Shown here in pieces: positions 42,384 to 50,465 of a DNA stretch of 64,000 bases (its first letter is position 1; the number at the start of each line of letters is the position of its first letter). The DNA is taken from positions 248,001-312,000 of the forward strand of contig CAWCDT010000010.1 of the NCBI GenBank assembly GCA_963794385.1, written 5' to 3'. Under the pieces are notes generated by a model that ran no database searches, had not been told where the DNA came from, and worked only from the letters and a program-made list of their open reading frames with translations. Source of the stretch: Gaiellasilicea sp963794385. Lineage in GTDB: Bacteria; Actinomycetota; Thermoleophilia; Gaiellales; Gaiellaceae. The position numbers and the translations under genes are program-made.

Positions 42384-43807
42384 GCCGCGCGTCGCCGCAG
42401 CAGCCACATCCGCTCCTGCGGCTGGAAGAAGCCGAGCACGAGGAGCGCGAGCGGGTAGGCGGCGATTAGCGCGATCGCCAGCGCGAGCGGGACGTCGAGC
42501 AGCTTCCCGGCGACGGTGAGCGCGACCGCGGCGGCGGTGGCGGTGAGGACGCGGCGCCACTGGTAGGGCGTCGGGAAGACGCGCTGCGCGTACCAGGACA
42601 TGCCGAGGAACATCGCGGTGAAGGCGGCCGCGGCCGCGATCGCCGAGCCGATCATCCCGTACTCCGGGACGAGCAGCAGGTTGAGCGCGACGCTGACGAG
42701 CGCCGCGCCGCCGGTGATCACCCAGTTGAACTGCGTCCGCTTGGTGCGGCCGACGCCGATCGCCATCACGATGTATGCCGCGTAGGCGACCCCGCCGAAG
42801 GCGAGCAGCGCGACGACGCGGCCGCCCTCGTAATACGCGGGCGTCGCCAGCAGGCGGACGAGCCAGGGTGAGAGCAGCCCGAGGGCGAGCGCGAGCCAGG
42901 AGGCGAGCGTCACGAGGTAGGTGAGGACATAGGCGTACGTCCGCTTCGCCTCGCGCTCGTCGTCGATCGAGTAGGCAAACGCGGGCCAGGCCAGGCGGAA
43001 CGCCGTGATCAGAAGCACCATTCCGGAGGCGATCCGAACGCCGATCTCGTAGCGGCCGACCTCCTCGATCCCGGCGAAGTGGTTGAGGAAGAAGCGGTCG
43101 CCGAGGTTCATCGCGATCAGCGCGAGCGCGGCCGGCACGAGCGGAATGCCGAAGCGGTTCATCTCCCGCAGGAGCGGCCGCGAGAAGGAGAGGCCGAGCT
43201 GGGCCCGCCGATAGCCGAGCAGCGCGAGGTAGACGGCGAGCGTGCCCGTGAAGTTGCCCGCGATCAGGCCGAGCGCGCCCTGGTCCCAGACGACGACGAG
43301 TAGCAGGGTCGCGGCGACGGTGACGGCGATGTTGGCGAGGCTCGCGAGCACGTAGAGGCTGGAGCGCTCCTCGACCCGGAAGACGGCCGTCAGCTGCTCG
43401 TAGTTCATCTGCGCCCAGATGCCGACGAAGGCGGCGCGGACGAGCCACGGATCGTCGAGCCCGAGCGCGTCGCCGATTGGCTCGGCCAGCAGCCATCCCG
43501 CCGCGAGGCCGAGCGTCGCGCTCGCCATCGTGAACCAGAACGACGTGCGGAGGACGAGCAGCTTGCGCGCCTCCTCCTTCGAGTCGAACCAGAAGCGGAA
43601 GAAGGCGCTCGAGATCCCGGCGCGCAGGATCGTCACGAGCACGGCCGAGAGCGCGACCAGCAGGCCGACGGCGCCGAAATCGCCGGGGTCGAGGTAGCGC
43701 GTGTAGACGGGGAGCAGGAAGACGGCGATCACGCGCGAGACGATCCCGCCGAGCCCGTACACCGCCGAGTGGCGCCCGAGCCGCCTCATCTCCGCCGCGA
43801 GGCTCAT
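42380..43807 (-). CDS. Polysaccharide flippase (Wzx/MATE-like)
   Basis: A 475-residue protein from ATG 43807, thirteen or fourteen predicted helices. The N-terminal pattern GRHSAVYGLGGIVSRVIAVFLLPVYTRYLDPGDFGAVGLL is typical of Wzx-type lipid-linked oligosaccharide flippases. The second half repeats RFGIPLVPAALALIAMNLGDRFFLNHFAG. It moves an undecaprenyl-linked glycan outward. The upstream glycosyltransferase ends one base away, so they form one operon. Confidence 0.87.
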   Translation of the reverse strand: MSLAAEMRRLGRHSAVYGLGGIVSRVIAVFLLPVYTRYLDPGDFGAVGLLVALSAVLVTILRAGISSAFFRFWFDSKEEARKLLVLRTSFWFTMASATLGLAAGWLLAEPIGDALGLDDPWLVRAAFVGIWAQMNYEQLTAVFRVEERSSLYVLASLANIAVTVAATLLLVVVWDQGALGLIAGNFTGTLAVYLALLGYRRAQLGLSFSRPLLREMNRFGIPLVPAALALIAMNLGDRFFLNHFAGIEEVGRYEIGVRIASGMVLLITAFRLAWPAFAYSIDDEREAKRTYAYVLTYLVTLASWLALALGLLSPWLVRLLATPAYYEGGRVVALLAFGGVAYAAYIVMAIGVGRTKRTQFNWVITGGAALVSVALNLLLVPEYGMIGSAIAAAAAFTAMFLGMSWYAQRVFPTPYQWRRVLTATAAAVALTVAGKLLDVPLALAIALIAAYPLALLVLGFFQPQERMWLLRRRAA

Positions 43808-44755
43808 CTACAGCCGAGCGTAGAGGTCGAGCAGGCGGTCGGTGACCTGCTCGAGGTCGTGGACGCGCTCGACGTAGGCGCGCGAGGCCGCCCCGAGCTC
43901 GCGCCGCCTGGACGCGTCGGCGACGAGCGGCCGGAGCGCCTCGCGCAGCGTCTCGGCGGTGGCGGAGACGAGCGGGACTCTCGTCCTGAACGCCTGCTCC
44001 GTGCGCCGGACCGCCTCGTCGTGCAGGAAAGTGACGACGGGCTTGCCGAGCGCCATCGCCTCGATCGCGAAGAGGCCGTACCAGCCCGCGTTCAGCTGGT
44101 CGACGACGACGTCGGCGGCGCGGTAGCGCGCGAACGCCTCGTCGTGGTGCAGGCCCTCGACGAGCTCGAGGTCGGCATCGAGACCCTCGACCGCCGCGAC
44201 GACGTGCTCGGTGCCCTTGCGGCGCCGCGAGGAGGGCGCGTGGACGATCAGCGGGCGCTCTCGCTCCGGGAGCGGCGCCGGCTCGATCGCGGCGAGGTCG
44301 ACCCCCGGCGGGATCACCTCCGCCTCCGGCACCCAGCGGATCGCGTCGTAGCTCCCGACCACCTGCGCGTCCGCCCGGCGCCCGTAGGCGAGCTGCTCCG
44401 GCGTCTTGCCGCGGATGTCCGAGCCGAGGTAGTGCATCACCGACTTCTTCCGTGCCGCGCGGAGGATCGGGAACTGGAGCCTCTTCGGCACGAGCGTCAG
44501 GCCGAAGTGGAAGTGGAAGACGTCGGTCCGGGGGAGGAGCCGTGCGAAGGCTGCCCATTGGCGCGCCTGCCGGCCAAGTAACAGACTGTTACTTGGGATC
44601 TCGAGCGACCAGTCCGCCTCCGGGTGGAGCTTGTACCGCTCGAAGACGACGAGCCGCGCGTCGACGCCGCGCCGCCGCAGCGCCTGCGCGTTCGTCCACG
44701 GGACACCGGCCGTGTTGACGGGGCAGAGGGTGACGCGCAGCGGTGGGTCGGCCAC
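43808..44755 (-). CDS. Glycosyltransferase family 4 protein
   Basis: The GTG at 44755 was chosen because a TATTCT -10 lies eight bases upstream. The 315 residues show a GT-B fold: TLCPVNTAGVPWTNAQALRRRG, RTDVFHFHFGLTLVP, VMHYLGSDIRG, VIPPGVDLAAIEP and a C-terminal donor site with GLFAIEAMALGKPVVTF (E-x7-E-like). A 23-base palindrome lies inside the gene (44574-44596) and encodes PSNSLLLG. Sugar and acceptor are unknown; the flippase next door suggests a surface glycan. Confidence 0.83.
   Translation of the reverse strand: MADPPLRVTLCPVNTAGVPWTNAQALRRRGVDARLVVFERYKLHPEADWSLEIPSNSLLLGRQARQWAAFARLLPRTDVFHFHFGLTLVPKRLQFPILRAARKKSVMHYLGSDIRGKTPEQLAYGRRADAQVVGSYDAIRWVPEAEVIPPGVDLAAIEPAPLPERERPLIVHAPSSRRRKGTEHVVAAVEGLDADLELVEGLHHDEAFARYRAADVVVDQLNAGWYGLFAIEAMALGKPVVTFLHDEAVRRTEQAFRTRVPLVSATAETLREALRPLVADASRRRELGAASRAYVERVHDLEQVTDRLLDLYARL
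44574..44596. repeat. Perfect 23-base palindrome inside the glycosyltransferase gene
   Basis: The arm CCAAGTAACAG, one central A, then CTGTTACTTGG. Far lower GC than its surroundings. Same build (11-1-11, CC at one end and GG at the other) as the palindrome at 59428-59450 but a different arm sequence. Confidence 0.75.
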
Positions 44756-44762
44756 GATCGGC

Positions 44763-44769
44763 GAGAATA
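44763..44769. promoter_or_regulatory. Overlapping divergent -10 elements
   Basis: On the minus strand TATTCT (44769-44764) lies eight bases before GTG 44755. On the plus strand GAGAAT (44763-44768) lies six bases before ATG 44775. The two promoters share the same seven bases, so they probably exclude each other. Only 19 bases separate the two start codons. Confidence 0.5.
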
Positions 44770-44774
44770 CGGGT

Positions 44775-45647
44775 ATGGACACCCGCACGCGTGTTGTCCG
44801 CAGCGAGGATGACGCCGGCTCCTGGGAGCTGGCGTTGCGCAGGCCGCATCCCGCCCTGCGCGACCACGTGCTCGTGCTCGAGGGCTACGAGGAGCACTTG
44901 AGGGCGCCGGTGCGGCAGCATCACCTGCCGCCCGTCTTCGTGCCGGTGATCATCAACTTCGGCCCGCCGTACCGGCTGCTCGATCCCGCCGACGCGCGCG
45001 TGCTCGCCCGACCGCGCGCGAGCTTCGTCTCGGGGCTCGGCGAGGCCGGCGGCTTGACCGAGTCGGACGGCGCCGCGCTCTGCGTGCAGGTCAATCTGAC
45101 CCCGCTCGGTGCCCGCGCCGTCCTGGGAGTGCCGATGCACGAGCTCGAGGACCGCGTCCTCCCGCTCGAGGACGTGCTCGGCCGGGGGGTCGAGGAGCTG
45201 GAGGAGCGGCTCTTCGAGGCACCCGACTGGGAGTCGCGGCTGGCGCTCGCCGAGGCGTTCATCGCCGCCAGGCTGGGCGACGCGCCCGAGCCGAGGCCGG
45301 ACGTCGTCCGGGCGCTGCGGCGCCTCGAGGAGACGCAGGGGCGAGTCCGCGTCGAAGAGCTCGCCGCGGAGCTCCGCTGCAGCCGCAAGCATCTGCTCGT
45401 CCAGTTTCGCGACCACGTCGGGCCCGGGCCGAAGACGGTCGCACGCCTCCACCGCTTCAACCGCCTGCTCCGCCTCGTCGCGCGCGATGCGGAGCCCGAC
45501 TGGGCGGGCCTCGCCCTGAGCTGCGGCTATTACGACCAGTCGCACCTGAGCCGTGAGGTGCGCCGCCTCGCGGGCTGCACACCGCGCGAGCTGTCACGGC
45601 AACACACGGTCACATTCGTCCAAGACGCGCTCGCCGCGTCGGCCTAG
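44775..45647 (+). CDS. AraC-family transcriptional regulator
   Basis: A 290-residue protein from ATG 44775. The N-terminal cupin-like sensor (HHLPPVFVPVIINFGPPYRL, SFVSGLGEAGGLTESDG) is followed by an AraC double helix-turn-helix (RVRVEELAAELRCSRKHLLVQFRDHVGPGPKTVARLHRFNRLL, WAGLALSCGYYDQSHLSREVRRLAGCTPRELS). The VOC-family gene follows 32 bases later with its own ribosome site and is its likely target. Confidence 0.85.
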   Translation: MDTRTRVVRSEDDAGSWELALRRPHPALRDHVLVLEGYEEHLRAPVRQHHLPPVFVPVIINFGPPYRLLDPADARVLARPRASFVSGLGEAGGLTESDGAALCVQVNLTPLGARAVLGVPMHELEDRVLPLEDVLGRGVEELEERLFEAPDWESRLALAEAFIAARLGDAPEPRPDVVRALRRLEETQGRVRVEELAAELRCSRKHLLVQFRDHVGPGPKTVARLHRFNRLLRLVARDAEPDWAGLALSCGYYDQSHLSREVRRLAGCTPRELSRQHTVTFVQDALAASA

Positions 45648-45679
45648 CCTCGCTTCGTGACCGACGAAAGGAGTGAGCA

Positions 45680-46048
45680 ATGGCAACCTCCAGCGTGTTC
45701 CCGTTCTTCGGCTACGACGACGCCTCCGCGGCGATCGACTGGCTCGAGCGGACGTTCGGCTTCGAGCGCGGCGACGTGCACATGAACAACGGCAAGGTCG
45801 CGCACGCGGAGCTCTGGTTCGGGCCGGGCGCCGTGATGGTGGGCTCGGGAGGCGGAAGCGTGGGCGACGACGGCGTCTACGTCGTCGTCGAGGATATCGA
45901 CGCGCATTACGCGCGGGCGAAGGCGGCCGGGGCGGAGATCGTCCGCGAGCTGCACGACACGGACTACGGGTCGCGCGACTACATGGCCCGCGATCCCGAG
46001 GGCAGGCTCTGGGGCTTCGGCACGTATCAGGCGTCCCACTCGAGCTGA
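45680..46048 (+). CDS. VOC-family (glyoxalase/bleomycin-resistance fold) protein
   Basis: A 122-residue protein from ATG 45680 behind AAAGGAG. One VOC unit pair: FPFFGYDDASAAIDWLERTFGFERG, HAELWFGPGAVMVG, VYVVVEDIDAHYARAKAAGAEIVREL and DYMARDPEGRLWGFGTY. The PhnB/SgaA-like subgroup has this layout. The ligand is unknown. It follows an AraC gene, as many such stress-linked pairs do, and overlaps the end of the convergent ATP-grasp gene by 22 bases. Confidence 0.82.
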   Translation: MATSSVFPFFGYDDASAAIDWLERTFGFERGDVHMNNGKVAHAELWFGPGAVMVGSGGGSVGDDGVYVVVEDIDAHYARAKAAGAEIVRELHDTDYGSRDYMARDPEGRLWGFGTYQASHSS

Positions 46049-47052
46049 TCGAAATAGCGCAGCGCCGTGCGCCCGGGCCGGACCCGGGCGCGCAGCGCTG
46101 CGAGCTCCTCGTCCGAGATCTCGCCGAGCGCTCGCTTGACGCCGAGGTAGGGGAGGTTCAGATCCTCCTGGTAGACGACCGTCGAGATGCGCGGGTTGAT
46201 CTCGATCACGTGCTCGCCGACGAGCTGGATGTTGAAGAACCACTCGATCCCGAGCTCGGCGACCAGCGTGTCCGCGGTCGCCATCAGCTGCTCGTCCTCG
46301 AGCGTGACGAAGTACATGGCGAGCCCTGCGCGCATCGCCTCACGCGTCTTCGGGTGGCCGAGCACGACCCGCTCGCCGTCGGCGATCCCGTCGATCGTGC
46401 GCTCCCCGCCCGTCGCCAGCTCCATCACGAGCAGGTCGGGGCCACCCTCTGCGGGGAGCAGCTCGACGGCCTCCTCGAGCCGCATCGCGACCGAGCCAGG
46501 CCGCTCGTGCAGAAGCTGGTGGGCCCGGTCGACTGTCGGGTCGAGGATGCGGAAGCCGCGCGAGCCGGACGAGAAGACGGGCTTGAAGCAGACGGGACGG
46601 TCGGGATAGCCGAGCTCGCGCGCCGCGGCCTCGACCGCGTCGGCGCCGTTGACGCGCCGGAAGTCCGGTCCGTTCACGCCGAGCCGCTGCAGCAGCGCGT
46701 AAGTCTCCGCCTTGTCGTTCGAGCGCCGGATCGTCTCCGGCGACGAGACGAGCACCGGCACCGGGAAGCGCTCCCTGTGCTCAGCGAGGCCCGCGAGGTC
46801 GAACGAGGACTGGGGCAGGACGACGTCGACGCCCTCGCGCTCGACGACGTCGAGGATCGCGTCCGCGAAGCCGGGGTCCGAGCCCGCAGGCACCTGATGG
46901 AAGGCGTCACACAGGTGACGGCCGACCGAGCGCTCGCTCATGTCGGTGCCGACGAGCCGGACGGTGCGCTCGCCGTTCTCGCGCAGCGCGCGCAGGAGCG
47001 CGGCCGTGCCCGGCGCGCCCGACGCGCTGACCAGAACGGTGACGTCTTTCAC
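46027..47052 (-). CDS. ATP-grasp ligase-like protein (PylC/CarB-like), first of a module
   Basis: The GTG at 47052 overlaps the NodB-like gene stop. The 341 residues begin with a Rossmann-like TVLVSASGAPGTAALLRAL, then DVVLPQSSFDLAGL, and an ATP-grasp core (CFKPVFSSGSRGFRIL, LLVMELATGGERTIDG, WFFNIQLVGEHVIEINPRIST). The metal-binding pair Q..EINPR is intact. Such enzymes join a carboxylate to an amine or thiol through an acyl phosphate. In glycan loci they are suspected to attach amino acids. The substrate is unknown. Confidence 0.8.
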   Translation of the reverse strand: MKDVTVLVSASGAPGTAALLRALRENGERTVRLVGTDMSERSVGRHLCDAFHQVPAGSDPGFADAILDVVEREGVDVVLPQSSFDLAGLAEHRERFPVPVLVSSPETIRRSNDKAETYALLQRLGVNGPDFRRVNGADAVEAAARELGYPDRPVCFKPVFSSGSRGFRILDPTVDRAHQLLHERPGSVAMRLEEAVELLPAEGGPDLLVMELATGGERTIDGIADGERVVLGHPKTREAMRAGLAMYFVTLEDEQLMATADTLVAELGIEWFFNIQLVGEHVIEINPRISTVVYQEDLNLPYLGVKRALGEISDEELAALRARVRPGRTALRYFDQLEWDA

Positions 47053-47690
47053 GAGAGGTCGACCCGGTCCGCGGCTAGCTGGTCGAGGCGGCGCTCCTTC
47101 TCCTCCTCGAGCATCGAGCGCATCGTCTCGCCCATGCGTGAGCCGGGGTAGACCCAGATCTCGGGGTGCGTCAGCAGCTGCAGCCATGGAAACGCGCCCG
47201 CGCGGAGCTCCTCGTGCGGGCAGCCCGAGCGCCAGTACTGGTTCGAGTCCGAGCGGTACGTCTCCGGGTGGAACCACGGCGGCTCCATCACGTTGAGCGC
47301 TCCCTCGACCGGCGCGCGCATGTACTCCGGGTCCGGGTTGTGCCAGGCGATCACGGGGTCGAAGCGGTCGTCGATGACGATCCTCGGGTAGACGGCGTGG
47401 AGGCCGACTCGGTGCCCGAGCTCGCGCAGCCGTGCCAGCGCCTGCTCGCCCTCGGGCGAGGCGAGGTTGTAGAACACCGAGCCGGTCATCAGGAAGTACG
47501 TCGCCTGCGCTTCCGCGTCCGACTCGAGCTCGGCGAGGCGCAGCGCGGCGTCGAGAGAGAGGTCGACGTCGTGGCGCAAGATCAGCTCCCCCGACTGCGG
47601 CTCGCCCTCGAAGAACGCGAACCGGTAGCCGCCCGCCTTCGCAGCCTCGATCAGCTCGGCGTAGTGGTCGAGGTCGAACGCGCAGCTCAT
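47049..47690 (-). CDS. Polysaccharide-deacetylase-like (NodB fold) protein
   Basis: A 213-residue protein from ATG 47690. LILRHDVDLSLDAALRLAELE carries the HD metal pair of the NodB fold, with TYFLMTGSVFYNLASPEG and LGHRVGLHAVYPR as later blocks. FHPETYRSDSNQYWRSGCP is unusual and shared with polysaccharide-locus homologues. It lies between two ATP-grasp genes with overlapping stops and starts, so the three are co-translated. Confidence 0.75.
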   Translation of the reverse strand: MSCAFDLDHYAELIEAAKAGGYRFAFFEGEPQSGELILRHDVDLSLDAALRLAELESDAEAQATYFLMTGSVFYNLASPEGEQALARLRELGHRVGLHAVYPRIVIDDRFDPVIAWHNPDPEYMRAPVEGALNVMEPPWFHPETYRSDSNQYWRSGCPHEELRAGAFPWLQLLTHPEIWVYPGSRMGETMRSMLEEEKERRLDQLAADRVDLS

Positions 47691-48901
47691 GCCGGTTCCA
47701 CCTCGACCTCCAGCAGGCGTGCCGCGGCCTCGGCGCGCTGCAGCGCCTCGACCGAGGTGTCGGCGGTCGCGATCACGTAGCCGCGGCGGTCGCCGTCGAG
47801 CCGCACGGGGCGGATCGTCTCGCCGACCTGGAGGTAGGTGTCGGCCTGCACGACGCCCTCGGCGGCGAGCACCGGCTCGAGCGGGCCGACGGAGAGAACC
47901 TTCCCGGTCGGTAGCGGCCCGGGCTGAGCCGTCAGGAATCGGATCGCGAGCGGCTGCTTGACGCGTGGGAGGACGAGGTCGTCCGGGATCTTCTGGCCGA
48001 GCGCCTGGCGCAGCGCCACCTCGACGAGGTCGACGCCGACGGCATGGCGGACGAGATCGGCCATCTGGCCGCCGGGGATGCGCGCCGCGACCTCGACGAC
48101 GCGGACAGAGCCGTCGTCGGAGACGATCAGCTGCGGGAACGCGATTCCGTCGCGCAGGCCGAGCGCCTGCACCGCCCGGACGGCGATCCGCTCCGCCTCT
48201 TCGAGCACGTCGGCGTAGATCGAGGCCGGGTAGACGTGGATCCAGCCGACGCCGAAGCCGATCCCGGGAGGCCGCAACCGGTCGGAGAGCGTCAGCGCGA
48301 AGGCGTCGCCCCGGCGTGCGATCACGATCCCGTTCAGCTCGAGCCCGTCGTGGAAGCTCTCGACGATCGCCTCGTCGCTCGGCGACTCGGCGAGGGCGGC
48401 GTGCAGGTGCGCGTCGAGGTCGTCCTGCGACTGGAGGTAGAAGATCCCCCGCTGCCCGCCGGAGTCAGCCGGCTTCAGCACCGCCGGCACGCCGACGGCG
48501 TGGAGGGCGGCGCGCGCGCTCTGGAGGTCTCGTGCGGCGGCGAAGCGCGGCTGCGGCACGCCCGCATCGGCGAGCGTGCGGCGCATCGCGATCTTGTGCG
48601 TCATCAGGTGCGCCGTCTCGGTGCCGATCCCGGGCAACCCGAGCTCCTTGGCCACAGCGGCGACGAACGGAACGGCGCGGTCGGCGGAAACGGTGAGCAC
48701 CCCCTGGACGTCGTGTCGCCGTGCCACGTCGGTCACCGCGCCGACATCCGTGAAGTCCACCGCCTCGCCGGCGTCCGCGACCTGGAGCCCCAGCGCCTCG
48801 GGGTTACGGTCGACGGCGACGACACGAAAGCCGAGCTCCTTCGCGCGGAGGATCGCACGGCGCTGGTGGCGCCCGGCGCCGACGAAGAGGACGGTCGTCA
48901 C
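47687..48901 (-). CDS. ATP-grasp ligase-like protein (PylC/CarB-like), second of the module
   Basis: A 404-residue protein from GTG 48901, nine bases after a TACGAT -10. TTVLFVGAGRHQRRAILRAKELGFRVVAVDRNPEALG is a PurK/PylC-like N-domain. ATP-grasp motifs are VPAVLKPADSGGQRGIFYLQ, EAIVESFHDGLELNGIV and VRVVEVAARIPGGQMADLV. The C-terminal 90 residues form the third domain of biotin-carboxylase-like ligases. It is the first gene of the three-gene leftward operon. It resembles the gene at 58540 in plan. Confidence 0.83.
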   Translation of the reverse strand: MTTVLFVGAGRHQRRAILRAKELGFRVVAVDRNPEALGLQVADAGEAVDFTDVGAVTDVARRHDVQGVLTVSADRAVPFVAAVAKELGLPGIGTETAHLMTHKIAMRRTLADAGVPQPRFAAARDLQSARAALHAVGVPAVLKPADSGGQRGIFYLQSQDDLDAHLHAALAESPSDEAIVESFHDGLELNGIVIARRGDAFALTLSDRLRPPGIGFGVGWIHVYPASIYADVLEEAERIAVRAVQALGLRDGIAFPQLIVSDDGSVRVVEVAARIPGGQMADLVRHAVGVDLVEVALRQALGQKIPDDLVLPRVKQPLAIRFLTAQPGPLPTGKVLSVGPLEPVLAAEGVVQADTYLQVGETIRPVRLDGDRRGYVIATADTSVEALQRAEAAARLLEVEVEPA

Positions 48902-48910
48902 GTGCGCGCG

Positions 48911-48916
48911 ATCGTA
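48911..48916 (-). promoter_or_regulatory. -10 hexamer TACGAT of the ATP-grasp operon
   Basis: TACGAT on the minus strand, nine bases before GTG 48901; no ribosome site. Confidence 0.45.
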
Positions 48917-48949
48917 TCCGGGCGTCGATGGCCCGGTCGTCGCGATCTG

Positions 48950-49357
48950 TTAGGAGCCTGCGGCGCCCATGCCCGGCACGAGAAAGCCGAGCTTCTTCGC
49001 GCGCGCGATCTGGCAGCCGTCGCGGACGGTGAGCTTGACCCAGACCTTGTTGCCGCGGAAGGTGCCGGAGATCACGGCCTCCTGCGGGCCCCCGTAGATC
49101 TGGGTGCACTGTAGGTCCTTCCGCAGGGGCGCGAAGGGGCTCTGCATCGTGTTGAGCCTGACGCACGCCGTGCCGGGACGGGGCAGCGTGCCCGCCGCCG
49201 GGGCGCAGCGCAGGGTCCAGCGCTGCATCTCGCCCTTCCCCTGCCCTTCCGGCCAGACTCTCATCTGCAGGTCGGTCGAGGACGTCGCCGAGCTCGACGC
49301 TCCTGCGCCGCAGCCCACGACCACTGCGAGGACGGCGATGACGACCCCGATCCGCAT
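48950..49357 (-). CDS. Subtilisin-inhibitor-like (SSI family) lipoprotein
   Basis: A 135-residue protein from ATG 49357. The lipobox is VVVGC (Cys16). The rest is an SSI fold: WTLRCAPAAGTLPRPGTAC (first disulfide), PFAPLRKDLQCTQIYGGPQEAVISG and VRDGCQIARAKK (second disulfide). Streptomyces SSI proteins inhibit secreted serine proteases. Here the inhibitor would be membrane-anchored outside the cell. The reactive-site loop lies just after the CTQIYGGPQ block in order but cannot be aligned by eye. Confidence 0.78.
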   Translation of the reverse strand: MRIGVVIAVLAVVVGCGAGASSSATSSTDLQMRVWPEGQGKGEMQRWTLRCAPAAGTLPRPGTACVRLNTMQSPFAPLRKDLQCTQIYGGPQEAVISGTFRGNKVWVKLTVRDGCQIARAKKLGFLVPGMGAAGS

Positions 49358-49365
49358 CGGGTCAC

Positions 49366-49371
49366 ACGGTA
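49366..49371 (-). promoter_or_regulatory. -10 hexamer TACCGT (leftward)
   Basis: TACCGT on the minus strand, eight bases before ATG 49357. It is divergent from the epimerase promoter ten bases away. Confidence 0.45.
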
Positions 49372-49380
49372 GCGCGGCGA

Positions 49381-49386
49381 TACACT
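49381..49386 (+). promoter_or_regulatory. -10 hexamer TACACT
   Basis: TACACT lies six bases before GTG 49393; no ribosome site. Probable leaderless start. Confidence 0.5.
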
Positions 49387-49392
49387 CGCCGC

Positions 49393-50361
49393 GTGCTCGA
49401 AGGCAAGCGAATCTTCATCACGGGTGGCGCCGGATTCATCGGAACGACGCTTGCCCGGCGCCTCGTCGACCTAAACGAGGTTGTCGCCATTGACAACTTA
49501 CACCGCGACGCCCTCTCGGGCACGACGCTGGCCGAGCATCCGAGCTTCACGTTCCACCAGGCCGATGTCCTCGACGCGGACGCGATGATCGAGCTCGCCC
49601 GCGGTGCGACGCACGTCGTCCATTGCGCCGCGATTGCGGGCGTCGATACCGTGCTCGAGAGCCCGGTGCGGACGATGCGGGTCAACCTGATCGGCACCTA
49701 CAACGTGCTCGAGGCGGCGGTCGCGACGCTGGGAACGGTGGAGCGCTTCCTCGACTTCTCAACGAGCGAGGTCTTCGGGACGCACGCGTTCCGCGTCCAG
49801 GAGGGGGAGGTCTCGACGATCGGCTCCGTCGGGGAGGCGCGGTGGACCTACGCGGTCTCGAAGCTCGCCGGCGAGCACATGGCGCACGCTTACCACGACG
49901 AGCTCGCGCTCCCGGCGGTCACGGTGCACCCATTCAACGTCTACGGGCCGGGACAGATCGGCGGCGGCGCGATCCGCGCCTTCATCGAGGGCGCCCTCGC
50001 CGGCCGCGACCTGACGATTCACGGCGACGGCTCTCAGATCCGGGCCTGGTGCTACGTCGACGACATGGTCGCCGGCTGCCTGATCTGCCTCGAGCATCCG
50101 GACGCGGTCGGCCAGACGTTCAACATCGGCAACCCGCGTTCGACCGTGACGATCTACGACCTTGCCCAGCGGGTGCGACGGTTGACGGGCGCGGAGGTCG
50201 ACATCGTCTTCCAGCCGCTCCACTACGCCGACGTCGAGCTGCGGATCCCGAACGTCGAGAAGGCGCGCGAGGTGCTCGGCTTCGAGGCGAGGGTCGATCT
50301 CGACGATGGCCTCGAGCGGACGATCGCCTGGTATCGCCAGCGCCAGACGTTGCTGGCGTGA
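49393..50361 (+). CDS. NAD-dependent epimerase/dehydratase (extended SDR)
   Basis: A 322-residue protein from GTG 49393. FITGGAGFIGTTLARRL is the NAD motif (GxxGxxG); FSTSEVFGTHA and YAVSKLAGEHMAHAY give the Ser and Tyr-x3-Lys catalytic residues. HPFNVYGPGQIGGGAIRAFI and GDGSQIRAWCYVDDMVAG are nucleotide-sugar recognition blocks. It acts on a nucleotide-activated sugar for surface glycan synthesis. The next gene, a DegT aminotransferase, lies about 130 bases on, behind a structured gap. Confidence 0.87.
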   Translation: MLEGKRIFITGGAGFIGTTLARRLVDLNEVVAIDNLHRDALSGTTLAEHPSFTFHQADVLDADAMIELARGATHVVHCAAIAGVDTVLESPVRTMRVNLIGTYNVLEAAVATLGTVERFLDFSTSEVFGTHAFRVQEGEVSTIGSVGEARWTYAVSKLAGEHMAHAYHDELALPAVTVHPFNVYGPGQIGGGAIRAFIEGALAGRDLTIHGDGSQIRAWCYVDDMVAGCLICLEHPDAVGQTFNIGNPRSTVTIYDLAQRVRRLTGAEVDIVFQPLHYADVELRIPNVEKAREVLGFEARVDLDDGLERTIAWYRQRQTLLA

Positions 50362-50394
50362 GCCCTCCGTCGGCCAACGAGCCAAGTCCCGCGC

Positions 50395-50423
50395 GCGGAG
50401 CCGGGCTTGGCCCGGCGGGAGCG
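50395..50423 (+). repeat. Intergenic hairpin element, copy B
   Basis: Matches 32451-32479 with two internal mismatches and one at the end. CCGGGC-TTG-GCCCGG is its core stem. A wider pair, CCGTCGG (50367-50373) and CCGACGG (50428-50434), encloses it, so the whole 68 bases can fold. It lies between the epimerase and aminotransferase genes. Confidence 0.55.
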
Positions 50424-50465
50424 CAAACCGACGGTCAGGAAGCGGCGACGGAGAAGGAGGGGGCT

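Noticed and set aside
41376..44558. A 1060-codon open reading on the minus strand
   Set aside because: It lies across a methyltransferase, a flippase and a glycosyltransferase that are all recognisable in other frames. The translation is Arg/Ala/Pro-rich with no family pattern, which is the usual shadow of GC-rich third positions.
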